From the NCBI GenBank assembly GCA_002011035.2, contig MTLY02000001.1:437342-501341 (forward strand): a stretch of DNA of 64,000 nucleotides, given 5' to 3'. The position numbers and the translations under genes were made by a program. The notes under the pieces are model-generated. The model was given only the letters and a program-made list of their open reading frames with translations. It searched no databases and was not told the DNA's origin. This stretch comes from Candidatus Hecatella orcuttiae (GTDB taxonomy: Archaea; Thermoproteota; Bathyarchaeia; Hecatellales; Hecatellaceae). Below, in pieces: positions 51,321 through 59,799 of the stretch; the stretch's first letter is position 1, and the number at the start of each line of letters is the position of its first letter.

Positions 51321-51788
51321 ATGTCCCTGAACGATTTTCAAAAACTCCATGACAGCGTAAGGGAAGGAGACGCTGAACTCACTGAGCGGCTTGTAGGACA
51401 GATGAAAGAGAACCTGCCCACCGTAGAAATTCTGGAAAATCTGCTCATCGGAATGGACAAGGTGAGGGAGAAGTTTGAGAAGGGGGAAATCTTCCCCGTC
51501 CATGTAATACGCAGCCTCTCGGCTTTCGCCGCGGGAACAAAGACCTTGGAACTGGCACCTCCTCGACTGAAAGACCTCTCGGTGAAAGTAGGGCCTTATT
51601 CTGGAAATGTTTACGAGGTTACAAAACAGATCTTGTTCGCCGTCTGGAAGTCTTCCGGCTTTTCGGAGGAGGACCCTCTCAAAAAGGATAAGTGGAGCAG
51701 GTGGGGGACCCTTAAAGAGAATGAAGAAACATTGGAGGTCATCATCACCTACTGCCCGACTCGACCGCTAAAAATAAGAATATGGTAA
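51321..51788 (+). CDS. Protein with corrinoid-type helical cap but no B12-binding domain
   Basis: A 155-residue protein. Residues 1-75 (SLNDFQKLHDSVREGDAELTERLVGQ, then VREKFEKGEIFPVHVIRSLSAFAAGTKTLE) match the four-helix cap of MtaC/MetH-type corrinoid proteins. The DxHxxG-bearing B12 domain that should follow is absent; instead there is a short region of unknown fold (VKVGPYSGNVYEVTKQILFAVW, VIITYCPTRPLKIRIW). ATG at 51321 is chosen because AGGTGG lies directly upstream. It may bind a corrinoid weakly, act as a decoy or partner, or have another role. Confidence 0.65.
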   Translation: MSLNDFQKLHDSVREGDAELTERLVGQMKENLPTVEILENLLIGMDKVREKFEKGEIFPVHVIRSLSAFAAGTKTLELAPPRLKDLSVKVGPYSGNVYEVTKQILFAVWKSSGFSEEDPLKKDKWSRWGTLKENEETLEVIITYCPTRPLKIRIW

Positions 51789-51820
51789 AAGTGCCGGCAC
51801 CGCTGGTTTCGGAAACGATT

Positions 51821-52147
51821 CTAACTGCTGATTACAAGTTCCCGCCCTTCCTCTATCATGCTCGCCACTTTTTTCCTAACGCTATCTAGGCAACGCCATA
51901 TTGTGCCTCTGGAAACTCCCATCCGGCGAGCTGCCTCCTCCTGCATCAAACCCATGTAATCAACCAGCCGGAGGTATTCAAACTCATCATAGGTCATCGT
52001 CACAGGTTCTTTTACGTAGTTTTCCGCTTTTTCCTTCGGAATGAAGGGGACAAAACGGGTTATTTCAGGCTCTTTCTCTAAGGTTCTTGGCTTTATGGGG
52101 CGCCCCGGCTCAAATCGACGGCGCCAACGCCAGCGATAACCAGCCAT
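51821..52147 (-). CDS. DUF134 putative DNA-binding protein, copy 2
   Basis: A 108-residue protein nearly collinear with the copy at 42,993: MAGYRWRWRRRFEPGRP, RFVPFIPKEKA and the helix-turn-helix YDEFEYLRLVDYMGLMQEEAARRMGVSRGTIWRCL. ATG at 52147 is preferred to a longer start, because it matches copy 1 and has GGTGCC before it. The gene is intact, while the NifX and DUF5320 genes upstream of it on the same strand have frameshifts, so the regulator alone seems to have been kept. Confidence 0.8.
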   Translation of the reverse strand: MAGYRWRWRRRFEPGRPIKPRTLEKEPEITRFVPFIPKEKAENYVKEPVTMTYDEFEYLRLVDYMGLMQEEAARRMGVSRGTIWRCLDSVRKKVASMIEEGRELVISS

Positions 52148-52178
52148 AAGGCACCGCTCTCTACCTCTCTGCCAATGT

Positions 52179-52534
52179 CTAAAAGGGTTCTGGAAGGGAT
52201 TTAGTATAGTGCACTTTTTTGATGGCTTCAGCAACTTTGGTTCCGGGCTTAGCTATGATTTTGTTTATCTTATGTTGAGCAAGATGCTGGGATGCCCCCG
52301 GGCCGGTTTCCTCGCGATCACCAAGCTTACGCCTACGTCAACCAGCAACATCACAACCATCCGCCCAGTACCATGACGGTGAGGTGCTGAAGGGTTTGGA
52401 AGAGCCTTTACGATTTTGGCAACGTCGTCTTCAAAGTCTATTATGGTGAAAGTGCTGGCTCTGCCGAAGAAGCGGGATACGGTATCTTCCAAGCCTCGGT
52501 TTCCGTCGATTGCAACGGCTATTCTGCAGAGCAT
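52179..52534 (-). pseudogene. NifX-like gene with single-base frameshift
   Basis: The first 75 residues match NifX (IAVAIDGNRGLEDTVSRFFGRASTF, NPSAPHRHG, VDVGVSLVIA). Near 52313 one base is missing: the unshifted frame ends early at 52265, whereas the next frame continues with TGPGASQHLAQHKINKIIAK, KPGTKVAEAIKKVHY, the usual C-terminus, to a TAG at 52179-52181. So the gene is one base from being intact. It is followed by DUF134 copy 2, in the same order as an active operon. Confidence 0.75.
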
Positions 52535-52539
52535 TCCTT

Positions 52540-52785
52540 TTCATCCTCAGCTTCCACTTTTTCAATTCTTTGAGTCTTTTGTCGTTCCTCTTGAGTTCTT
52601 CGCGGAGGGACCCCGATCCGCGTCTCCAAAAAAGGCCTTTTGGTCTTCTAGAAGCTTAGCTTCATCTTTAGGCTGCCATGTTTCTGGGGGATAAACCCAT
52701 GAACCGTATAGGCATGCCCATCTACCATAAAGCCAGCCGGGTCTCTGCCCGGGGTAGGTGGCTGAAGGGGCCTCTTCCGGGCCAT
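52540..52785 (-). pseudogene. Decayed DUF5320-like gene
   Basis: Pieces in different frames encode the two parts of this family: an aromatic part (RPGWLYGRWACLYGSWVYPP) and a charged coiled-coil tail (SLREELKRNDKRLKELKKW). At least two frame changes are needed to join them. The DNA near the start matches the gene at 41,304 base for base over short stretches (CCATGGCC, GGAAGAGGCCC), so this is a duplicate that is decaying. It lies immediately upstream of the NifX pseudogene. Confidence 0.65.
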
Positions 52786-52813
52786 GGAGTTAGCCAGCCT
52801 TCTTAAATTCTTC

Positions 52814-52860
52814 TAGGCTAGCACATTTTTGCTCTAGAATATTTATGCACATATAGTTTT
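52814..52860 (-). promoter_or_regulatory. Promoter of the decayed unit, similar to the 41.2 kb promoter
   Basis: On the minus strand the order is ATATGTGCAT, then ATAAATATT-CTA, then GCAAAAATGTGC. The same elements occur in the same order on the plus strand at 41,220-41,270. TATGCACATA at 52844-52853 is palindromic. The promoter has been kept although the two genes behind it are damaged. Confidence 0.5.
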
Positions 52861-52956
52861 GCTGAAACGTTTAAATTCCAGAAAAACTTATACGTTGAAG
52901 CCTGCAAAAACCGTAAAAGGCTGGAAAACATCTAAAAAAAGCTCAGTGAAAGATAA

Positions 52957-53670
52957 ATGGGTAAACGGTTGAGGGTTCAAAGAAGGGGAAGAGGCACCCC
53001 CACCTTCCGAGCTGCCACCCTAAGGAGAGTAGCGCCAGCCCGCTATCCGCCCTTCGCAGCCCTAACCCAAGAGGGCATGAGAGCGCGGGTGGAGCGAATC
53101 CTTCACGACCCTGGCAGAGGCGCTCCTTTGGCTTTAATCCGCTGCGAAGACGGCAGAACCTTCTACAATATCGCTGGAGAAGGCCTGTATGAGGGGAAGG
53201 AAATCCGGATAGGGGGAGCAGCCTCCTTGGAGGTGGGAAACATCGTGCCCTTAGCCCAAGTCCCCGAAGGCTCCACGGTTTACAACGTGGAAAAGCAGCC
53301 CGCCGATGGGGGGAAGTTTGCTAGGTCCTCCGGCAGCCATGCCACGGTCATCGCTCACACTCCCGCGGGAACCACCCTCAGACTGGCTTCGGGGAAGGTC
53401 ATCACCGTCCACAGCAGCAGCCTAGCCACCATAGGAGTTGCGGCTGCGGGGGGGAGAACGGAGAAGCCCTTCATGAAGGCGGGTGAAAAATACTACCTCA
53501 TGAGAGCCCGGGGGCGGAAGTATCCCCTGACCAAAAGCAACAGAATGATCGCTGCTCTCCGCCGTATGCCCGGCTCCGTTCCTCGGACGGCTCCGCCGGG
53601 GCAGAAGGTGGGGCTCATCGCCCCTAGGAAGACCGGCCGGGGCAGAAAGGCTAGGGTTAAATTTGCCTGA
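52957..53670 (+). CDS. rpl2: Ribosomal protein L2 (uL2)
   Basis: A 237-residue archaeal uL2: GKRLRVQRRGRGTPTFRAA, RYPPFAALTQEGMRARVERILHDPGRGAPLA, and the conserved GVAAAGGRTEKPFMKAGEKYY with MRARGRKYPLTKSNRMIAA. It is needed for subunit joining and the peptidyl-transferase centre. The start is ATG. Its promoter lies within the 160-base AT-rich gap. It is separated from L23 by the 12.8 kb block. Confidence 0.95.
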   Translation: MGKRLRVQRRGRGTPTFRAATLRRVAPARYPPFAALTQEGMRARVERILHDPGRGAPLALIRCEDGRTFYNIAGEGLYEGKEIRIGGAASLEVGNIVPLAQVPEGSTVYNVEKQPADGGKFARSSGSHATVIAHTPAGTTLRLASGKVITVHSSSLATIGVAAAGGRTEKPFMKAGEKYYLMRARGRKYPLTKSNRMIAALRRMPGSVPRTAPPGQKVGLIAPRKTGRGRKARVKFA

Positions 53671-53741
53671 GGCGCCAAGCCGGGTGGGAAAAGCTTAAAG
53701 CAGGCTGGGCAATGATGCGTATGGTGGATGGTTGACGAAGG

Positions 53742-54149
53742 ATGCCTAGGGAATTTCGTTATAGAGGCTACACATTGGAGCAGCTACAGCAGATGCCCAT
53801 GGACAACTTCGTCGCTCTGCTACCTTCTAAGGCTCGGAGAAAACTGCTGAGAGGTCTTTCCCCTGAGAACAGGAAACTGCTGGAGGCCATCCGTAACCTT
53901 AAAAGGGCTGGGAAAGCCTCTGGAGGAGCGCCCCTCTTGAAGACTCACTGCCGGGACATGGTCATCCTCCCCGAGATGGTGGGGGTAACCATAGCGGTTC
54001 ACAACGGAAAAGAATTCGTCCCCGTGGAGATCAAGCCGGAGATGGTGGGACATCTTCTAGGCGAGTTCGCCGTCACCATCAAGAAGGTTGTCCACGGAAA
54101 CCCCGGCATCGGAGCCAGCCGGAGTTCCATGTATGTGCCTTTAAAGTAA
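53742..54149 (+). CDS. rps19: Ribosomal protein S19 (uS19)
   Basis: A 135-residue archaeal uS19: [79 protein letters not shown] is the conserved core, cited here in part by the key residues H, C, R, D. uS19 binds the small-subunit head. It follows L2 by 71 bases. L22 and S3, which would usually follow, are replaced by purB on the other strand, with a 9-base tail overlap. Confidence 0.94.
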   Translation: MPREFRYRGYTLEQLQQMPMDNFVALLPSKARRKLLRGLSPENRKLLEAIRNLKRAGKASGGAPLLKTHCRDMVILPEMVGVTIAVHNGKEFVPVEIKPEMVGHLLGEFAVTIKKVVHGNPGIGASRSSMYVPLK

Positions 54150-55520
54150 GGCCGATGAGACCCCTCGGCTTTCCCTCTCAGACCTTGTTTTTTCGACGGC
54201 GAGCTCCACCTGCTCCACCGCCGTCCCTAGGTAGGCGTTGGGGTCTAGGGCTCTGTTTATCTCCTCCTCGCTGAGGCGGCTTCTCACCTGCTCGTCGGCT
54301 AGGACGATTTCCTTTAAGGGTTTTTTCTCCGCCCAGCTCTTCATAACCAAACCTCGGAGGACACGGTGGGCTTCCTGTCTTCCCAGCCCCTTTTTGGTTA
54401 AGGCCAGCATGAGGGACTCAGACATGATCCTTCCCTGGGTGAGGTTCAGGTTTTCCAACATTCTCTCTTCATTCACCTTCAAGCCTTTCAAGACTTGGCA
54501 GATGAGGCTGAGCATGTAGTCGAGGGTGATGAAGGCGGTGGGCAGCAGAAACCTCTCCGCCGAGGAGTTGGTCAAGTCCCGCTCCTGCCAGCTGGGTATG
54601 TTCTCCAACGCCGGCACCACTAAGCCCCTCATCAGCTTGGCCAAGCCGCAGACTCTCTCCGAATGAATGGGGTTAACCTTGTGGGGCATCGTCGAACTTC
54701 CCACCTGTCTTCCCACGTCGAAGGGCTCCTGCAGCTCCCCTATCTCCGTCCTCTGCAGCTCCCGGATTTCAGCGGCGAACTTGTCGAGGCTGGAGGCAAC
54801 CAAGGCTAGGAGGCAGATGAGCTCAGCGTACCGGTCCCTTTGAACTATTTGGGTGGAGGCCTCCACGGGGTGAAGCCCCAAGCGTTCCATGGTCAGCTTC
54901 TGAACGGTTAAACCTTCAGGGCCGAAGCCTGCCTGGGTTCCCACCGCCCCGGTGAGCTTCCCCACCAAGAACCTTTTCCGCCCTTCCCTCAGCCTTTGGA
55001 TGTGGCGGGATACCTCCCTCAACCAGACGGCGAACTTCAACCCCAAGGTCATGGGGAGTGCGTGCTGTCCATGGGTTCTGCCCACCATCAAGGTTTTCCT
55101 ATGCTTCCAGCTGAGCTCCAACAGAACTCCTTCCAACATGTTGAGCTTCGATTCCAAGACAACCAAGGCTTCTTTAAACTGGAGACCTGTGGCGGTGTCG
55201 AGGATGTCGCTGCTGGTGGCTCCGTAGTGGACGTAGCCTCCGTCTTCCCCGCAGACTTCAGCTAAAGCCTCCACCACGGCCATGATGTCATGCTTGATGG
55301 TTTTCTCGATTTCCTTCACCCTCTCCAGCTTCACATAGCGGGTGGAGGCTTTTTCCCCGATTTTCTCAGCTGCCTTTTTGGGGATGACGCCTACCTCGGT
55401 GAGGGCCCAGGCCAAGGCGGCTTCCACCTCCAGCATCTTCTGAAGCCGGGCTTCTTCTTCGAAGATCCGCCTCATCTCCGGGGTGCCATATCTCCCTGTG
55501 TCGATGGGTAGAATGGGCAA
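54141..55520 (-). CDS. purB: Adenylosuccinate lyase
   Basis: A 459-residue lyase of the fumarase/aspartase superfamily acting twice in purine synthesis. The signature [15 protein letters not shown] lies near residue 270; [17 protein letters not shown] and [12 protein letters not shown] are the other two conserved regions, with catalytic His and Ser. The gene takes the place where the ribosomal operon would continue, but faces the other way. Confidence 0.92.
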   Translation of the reverse strand: MPILPIDTGRYGTPEMRRIFEEEARLQKMLEVEAALAWALTEVGVIPKKAAEKIGEKASTRYVKLERVKEIEKTIKHDIMAVVEALAEVCGEDGGYVHYGATSSDILDTATGLQFKEALVVLESKLNMLEGVLLELSWKHRKTLMVGRTHGQHALPMTLGLKFAVWLREVSRHIQRLREGRKRFLVGKLTGAVGTQAGFGPEGLTVQKLTMERLGLHPVEASTQIVQRDRYAELICLLALVASSLDKFAAEIRELQRTEIGELQEPFDVGRQVGSSTMPHKVNPIHSERVCGLAKLMRGLVVPALENIPSWQERDLTNSSAERFLLPTAFITLDYMLSLICQVLKGLKVNEERMLENLNLTQGRIMSESLMLALTKKGLGRQEAHRVLRGLVMKSWAEKKPLKEIVLADEQVRSRLSEEEINRALDPNAYLGTAVEQVELAVEKTRSERESRGVSSALL

Positions 55521-55686
55521 TTTCTCTATCTCCCTCTCACACCTAAGCTAGGTGGGAGAGGAGAGAATAAAAATTTACTGTCTGAGGAACAGTGGTTCTG
55601 AGCGTAGTTAACCTCGGCTTTTCTGTTAAGAAAATTTTTTATTAACTTCATTCTCTCCGTGGTTGTAGAGGTTAGGTGGTCATGAA

Positions 55687-56193
55687 GTGGGAGTCGGAGG
55701 GAAGAAGTTCTCCAAAGTTAGGACCATTAATCAAATAATCGATCACTGGATTAGGCTTGAACACTATACGAAAGAGGAATACAGCTTCTTAGCTGAGGGG
55801 ACGAAGAACCCCCATGCAAGGATTGTTTTCACCAGATTAGCTTGCGCGGGAGAGTGTCACGCCAACATTCTTAAACATGTGAAAAACATCCTAGCCAAGG
55901 AAGGGGAAAACTTTCAGCCTGTAAAGGCTTTCCATCTCACCGACATCCCCACGCCTGGAAAGAAACAGGGGTACCCCACAGAGGTAGAGGAAACTTACCA
56001 TGCCATTAAAGGCCACGTCAAACTTGAACAGGAAATGGAACGAGGATACACAAGGATAAGGCCCAAGATTCGAAGTCGGAAGGCTAAAACCCTCTTCCAA
56101 GTGCTGGCCGAAGAAGAAAAACAACACCACCAACAACTTCTCGCCTTGATCCAAGTATTCGAAAAGATATACAAGAGTCTTCTAAAAAAGTAG
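55687..56193 (+). CDS. Ferritin-like di-iron protein
   Basis: A 168-residue helical protein. Metal-ligand patterns are visible in IRLEHYTKEEYSFLAE, CAGECHANILKHV, VKLEQEMERGYTRI and LAEEEKQHHQQLLALI, that is, the E/ExxH pairs of the ferritin-like superfamily. It is too short and lacks the Cys ribbon for a rubrerythrin. It may bind iron or reduce peroxide. The start is GTG. It stands alone between purB and the PflX-like gene. Confidence 0.7.
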   Translation: MGVGGKKFSKVRTINQIIDHWIRLEHYTKEEYSFLAEGTKNPHARIVFTRLACAGECHANILKHVKNILAKEGENFQPVKAFHLTDIPTPGKKQGYPTEVEETYHAIKGHVKLEQEMERGYTRIRPKIRSRKAKTLFQVLAEEEKQHHQQLLALIQVFEKIYKSLLKK

Positions 56194-56219
56194 ATGTAAC
56201 GCCAAAAACCCCTCCCTAC

Positions 56220-57311
56220 CTAAGAGGCTAGGTTAGTGAAGCCCAGCTTTCGCGCGTAATCTACCACAGAGCGGAATTCTTGCCCTCTAAGCCTGCGCCG
56301 GAGCTCCGGGACTTCGTCGGCTCTCCACTCGGGGCGGTACTGGTCCATGATGTTCACTCTGATCCATGTCCCCAAATTCTCCGCCATCCACTCGAGGATG
56401 GGTTTGGCGCAGCATTCTCCATGCTCTGGGAGGATGAGCATCCGCACTATCAGCTCCCCATTTTTCAGGGCGCTGAGATGGTTCTGTGTAGCCGCTTCCC
56501 AGTAGCCTTGACAGCCGGAGATTCTCTCCGCGCAAGCGTCGTTGCCGTATTTGAAGTCGAGGAGGTAGACGTCGGCGAAGCCCGCGAGCAGCAGGGCTGT
56601 GGCTTGGCTGTAGTAGGAGTTGCTGTTCCAGACCACGGGAACATTGACCTGAACTTTCCTGAAGGCTTCCAGCCACTGCGCCAGCCAGGGGGTAGGCTCC
56701 CCGCCTACTAGGTTGGCGTTTCTACACCCCCCACGCCTCAGCCACTCCACCACGTCGGCGAGCATAGCTGGTGTGTAGGTTTCCCCCTTTTCCACCCACT
56801 GGGATATGGTCCAGTTCTGGCAGTGGAGACACTGGAGAGTGCAGCCGAGGGTGAAGATGGTGCCGGAGGGGATGAGTTCAGGCTCCTCTCCCATGTGGGC
56901 GAAGTAGGAGGAAACCGCAGGCTGGGTTCCGCAGAGGCATGTTCCCCGTTTCCCCTGAAGCCGGTTGACCCCGCAGTTCCTCCTACAAAAATGGCAGTGT
57001 TGAAGAATCCGCTTGGCTATCTCCACTTTTAAATCCATGTAGGAAAGAGACGGCTGGGGAAGCTCCTCCAACCTCACCTTTCCAGCATCCAACCGCCCCT
57101 CCAACCGACGGTACTCCTCCGTCAGTTTTTCATGAAGCCGCCAAAGGTTTTCCAGCGAGTCTTGGGGGGCGAAGGAAGCCTCCAACCGCTTGGCTATCTG
57201 GAACTTGGCATGCTTCAGGTTGTCGGAGACATCGAAGTACCTAGCCAAACTAGCCCGGCATTTCTCATCCTGCAACACGGCCACGGCGTCAGGCCTCATC
57301 AGACGCCACAT
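56220..57311 (-). CDS. PflX-like radical SAM protein
   Basis: A 363-residue protein. The radical SAM motif is C157-x3-C161-x2-C164 (LGCTLQCLHCQNW). Before it lies a Cys-rich region, CHFCRRNCGVNR and TCLCGTQP at about 106-130, which is typical of the COG1313/PflX group. VGGEPTPW follows. An N-terminal helical stretch of about 95 residues precedes these domains. The target is unknown; glycyl-radical activation is one idea. There is no glycyl radical enzyme gene here. Confidence 0.8.
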   Translation of the reverse strand: MWRLMRPDAVAVLQDEKCRASLARYFDVSDNLKHAKFQIAKRLEASFAPQDSLENLWRLHEKLTEEYRRLEGRLDAGKVRLEELPQPSLSYMDLKVEIAKRILQHCHFCRRNCGVNRLQGKRGTCLCGTQPAVSSYFAHMGEEPELIPSGTIFTLGCTLQCLHCQNWTISQWVEKGETYTPAMLADVVEWLRRGGCRNANLVGGEPTPWLAQWLEAFRKVQVNVPVVWNSNSYYSQATALLLAGFADVYLLDFKYGNDACAERISGCQGYWEAATQNHLSALKNGELIVRMLILPEHGECCAKPILEWMAENLGTWIRVNIMDQYRPEWRADEVPELRRRLRGQEFRSVVDYARKLGFTNLAS

Positions 57312-57473
57312 TTCTAACTCTTTCCACCTTCATGGTAAAAGAAAGAGGGAGAAACTCATAAATGTAACACCTTGCGGTTTGTCCCCACCTGTCACTCTCC
57401 CCTCCCAGCTTGGGAAATCAAACTGAAGCAAAAAACTTAAGCTCGAAGGGAACCTATCCGAAGTGAAAAGAAA

Positions 57474-59552
57474 ATGGGAAAGGTATTAAAAGCTGGATTA
57501 GGCCTCCTCGTCGCCTTGATGATTTTCGGAGCCATAGGGGTCTTCCTCACACCTGAACCCACTCCGACCCCCATGCCCACCCCAGCTCCTGCGTTCACCC
57601 CTACACCAACCCCTACACCCCTACCAGAGGCGGCTGCCACGCCCACCCCGACGCCTACACCTACGCCTTCACCTTCTCCACCTGAGGAGGCCTTCAGCTA
57701 CGCCGTCTATTTCACACCCGACAGCCAAGTTGACGATTACCTTGTGTCGTTGATCGAGGGAGCTCAAAGCTCAGTTTACGCAGCCTTCTACGACCTCGAC
57801 CTAGTCAACGTGGGGGAGGCGCTTCTGGAGGCTGAAAAGAGGGGGGTCGACGTTAAGGTTGTAACCGACACCGACAACATGGCTAACCCTGAAATCGCTG
57901 AACTGGTTACTTCAGGCTTAGTGCGAGGAGACGACGACCCTGACTTCATGCACAACAAATTCATGGTAGTTGACGGAAGGCTTGTGTGGACGGGTTCGAT
58001 GAACCCCACGTTCAACGGCGTCCACAAAAACAACAACAACGTGGTGGTCATCTCAGGCCTGCCTCAGCTTGCCGAAAACTACGTGGACGAATTCACCGAG
58101 TTATGGAGCGGAGTCTTTGGAGGAGGTTCACCGGTTTTATACCCGGAGATAACTGTCTCAGACGAATTCATCATCGAAGTCTACTTTGCACCTGAAGACG
58201 ATGTGGAAAATCAGATCATCGAAGAGCTGCAGAAGGCCGAGGAAAGCATCTATTTTGCAGTCTTCACCTTCACCAGCAAACCCATAGGAAACGTCCTTCT
58301 AGAGAAACATAAGGAAGGCGTAACCGTCCAAGGCATATACGAAAGTTTTCAAGCTGGACAATACAGCACCTACTCGATGCTCAGGGAAGCAGGAGTGCCG
58401 GTGGTCAAGGACCGGAACCCTGCGGTGATGCACCACAAATTTTTTGTAATCGACAACCGAACCGTCATCACCGGGTCCTTCAACCCCACCAAACATGCTA
58501 ACCGAGACAACGACGAGAACATTCTGATCCTGCACAACTCGGCTGTGGCCAGCCTTTTCGCCTTGGAATTTAAGCAGATGTGGACTGAATGGTACACTCC
58601 ACCAAGCCCAGAGCTAGAGCCCAGTCCCAGCCGGGAACTTGTCGAATACGTCCTTACTCTCATCAACCGAGATAGAAGCGACCACGGGCTTCCCCCCGTG
58701 AAGCTGGGAACCAACCTCGCTGCCCAAGCACATGCCGAGGACATGCTGGAAAACCTGTACTTCTCCCACTGGGATATGAACGGAACCAAACCCTATGTGA
58801 GGTACACGCAACACGGCGGGTTGGGGTTTGTTTCCCAGAACATAGCCTTCTCGGGTTTCCTCTACGAGGAGCCCTTAGCCGCGCCCTTGGATGTCAGGGA
58901 AACCTTGGAGGAGCTGGAATACGGCATGATGTACGAGGATGCGGAATGGAACTGGGGACACAGGGACAACATACTGGGCCGGTGGCATACCCACGTAAAC
59001 ATCGGAATAGCCTACGACAGAACCCATGTGTTTCTGGTTCAAGACTTCGAAGACAACCACATCGTATGGACTCAGCCTCCCAGCTACGACGACGGAATCC
59101 TTTCGCTTGAAGGCACAACCCTGCTGGGGGAAGTGTACGTAATAGCCCTTTACTACGACCCTCCCCCGAGGCCTTTAACCCGGGAGCAACTGGCGGAGCC
59201 GCCGTACAGTGGAGGATACGGGCTGGGCGAGGAGGTTGGCTACATCCTTGAAAGCTCCTACTCCGTGGAGGGCTCAGCCTACGTTCACGCCTCCCAATGG
59301 GTGGTGGAAGACGGCTTCTTCGACATCGTCGCAGACATTAAACCGCTGATGACTCGGGGAGAAGGCTTCTACACTGTTGTAGTTTGGGCTGAAGTGGAAG
59401 ATGAGTACATCCCTTTAACCTGCTATTCGATACTCGTCGAATCCGCCGACACAGCCTCCACCCCGGCATCCAATATCAGCTTAACGATGAGGATGAAGCT
59501 AAACCTAGCCGAGATCAGCTTGACAGAGGATGGACTATCAACCGCATCTTAG
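57474..59552 (+). CDS. Secreted fusion of tandem PLD domains and a CAP domain
   Basis: A 692-residue exported protein. Residues 5-27 form an N-terminal membrane or signal helix, followed by a Pro/Thr-rich linker to about residue 75 that could be glycosylated. Two phospholipase D-type domains each have an HKD motif: HNKFMVVDGRLVWTGSMN near 160 and HHKFFVIDNRTVITGSFN near 320. A CAP/SCP domain (about 390-530) has INRDRSDHGLPP, AQAHAEDML, FSHW and GHRDNIL. The last 160 residues are beta-rich and of unknown role. It probably acts on lipids, nucleic acids or cell-wall material outside the cell. Confidence 0.8.
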   Translation: MGKVLKAGLGLLVALMIFGAIGVFLTPEPTPTPMPTPAPAFTPTPTPTPLPEAAATPTPTPTPTPSPSPPEEAFSYAVYFTPDSQVDDYLVSLIEGAQSSVYAAFYDLDLVNVGEALLEAEKRGVDVKVVTDTDNMANPEIAELVTSGLVRGDDDPDFMHNKFMVVDGRLVWTGSMNPTFNGVHKNNNNVVVISGLPQLAENYVDEFTELWSGVFGGGSPVLYPEITVSDEFIIEVYFAPEDDVENQIIEELQKAEESIYFAVFTFTSKPIGNVLLEKHKEGVTVQGIYESFQAGQYSTYSMLREAGVPVVKDRNPAVMHHKFFVIDNRTVITGSFNPTKHANRDNDENILILHNSAVASLFALEFKQMWTEWYTPPSPELEPSPSRELVEYVLTLINRDRSDHGLPPVKLGTNLAAQAHAEDMLENLYFSHWDMNGTKPYVRYTQHGGLGFVSQNIAFSGFLYEEPLAAPLDVRETLEELEYGMMYEDAEWNWGHRDNILGRWHTHVNIGIAYDRTHVFLVQDFEDNHIVWTQPPSYDDGILSLEGTTLLGEVYVIALYYDPPPRPLTREQLAEPPYSGGYGLGEEVGYILESSYSVEGSAYVHASQWVVEDGFFDIVADIKPLMTRGEGFYTVVVWAEVEDEYIPLTCYSILVESADTASTPASNISLTMRMKLNLAEISLTEDGLSTAS

Positions 59553-59593
59553 GCGTGCAGTCGCCCTTAGAGATGGTTTAGCGGCTTAATTTT

Positions 59594-59794
59594 TTATTCG
59601 GCATTCGTTTTTCTTCTCGAGATAACCAACCCGATAACCACTATCACCATGAACGTCAAGCCGATGGCCATTAAGATGATCTGCTGCGTAATTATTCCGG
59701 CGATCAATGCTCCGCCGCTCAAGACACTCAGTGACACCAGTATGCAACAGGCTGCTAAGACCAAGGCGGTGAGAAAAGGGGCTTTTCTGCCCAT
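59594..59794 (-). CDS. Small two-helix membrane protein
   Basis: A 66-residue protein made of two membrane helices (FLTALVLAACCILVSLSVL and IILMAIGLTFMVIVVIGLVI) with a basic tail. One pair of cysteines (CC) lies in the first helix. I do not recognise a family. It is 5 bases after the MerTP-like gene, so it may be a small partner of that transporter. Confidence 0.6.
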   Translation of the reverse strand: MGRKAPFLTALVLAACCILVSLSVLSGGALIAGIITQQIILMAIGLTFMVIVVIGLVISRRKTNAE

Positions 59795-59799
59795 TCATT

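Larger units (their letters stand above)
40143..52956. other. Metallocofactor gene block splitting the L23-L2 ribosomal junction
   Basis: About 12.8 kb between rpl23 and rpl2, two genes that are neighbours in most archaea. It encodes NifX-like, DUF5320-like, MinD-ferredoxin, radical SAM, MBL-fold, DUF364, ModA-like, DtxR-like and DUF134 proteins. Much of it (about 42.2-47.8 kb) is clearly AT-richer than the ribosomal flanks. Both ends hold decayed genes (a truncated Mrp on the left, frameshifted NifX and DUF5320 copies on the right), and a transposase-like scrap lies at 42.3-42.4 kb. I found no terminal repeat or integrase, so the means of insertion is unknown. Confidence 0.7.

Noticed and set aside
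40143-52956. Prophage or integrative plasmid
   Set aside because: No integrase, capsid, replication or conjugation genes and no att-like direct repeats at the borders could be recognised.
57560-57690. CRISPR-like or other DNA repeat in the repetitive ACC/CCT tract
   Set aside because: The repetition is explained by the Thr-Pro linker of the secreted PLD-CAP protein and has no spacer structure. No CRISPR array was seen elsewhere.
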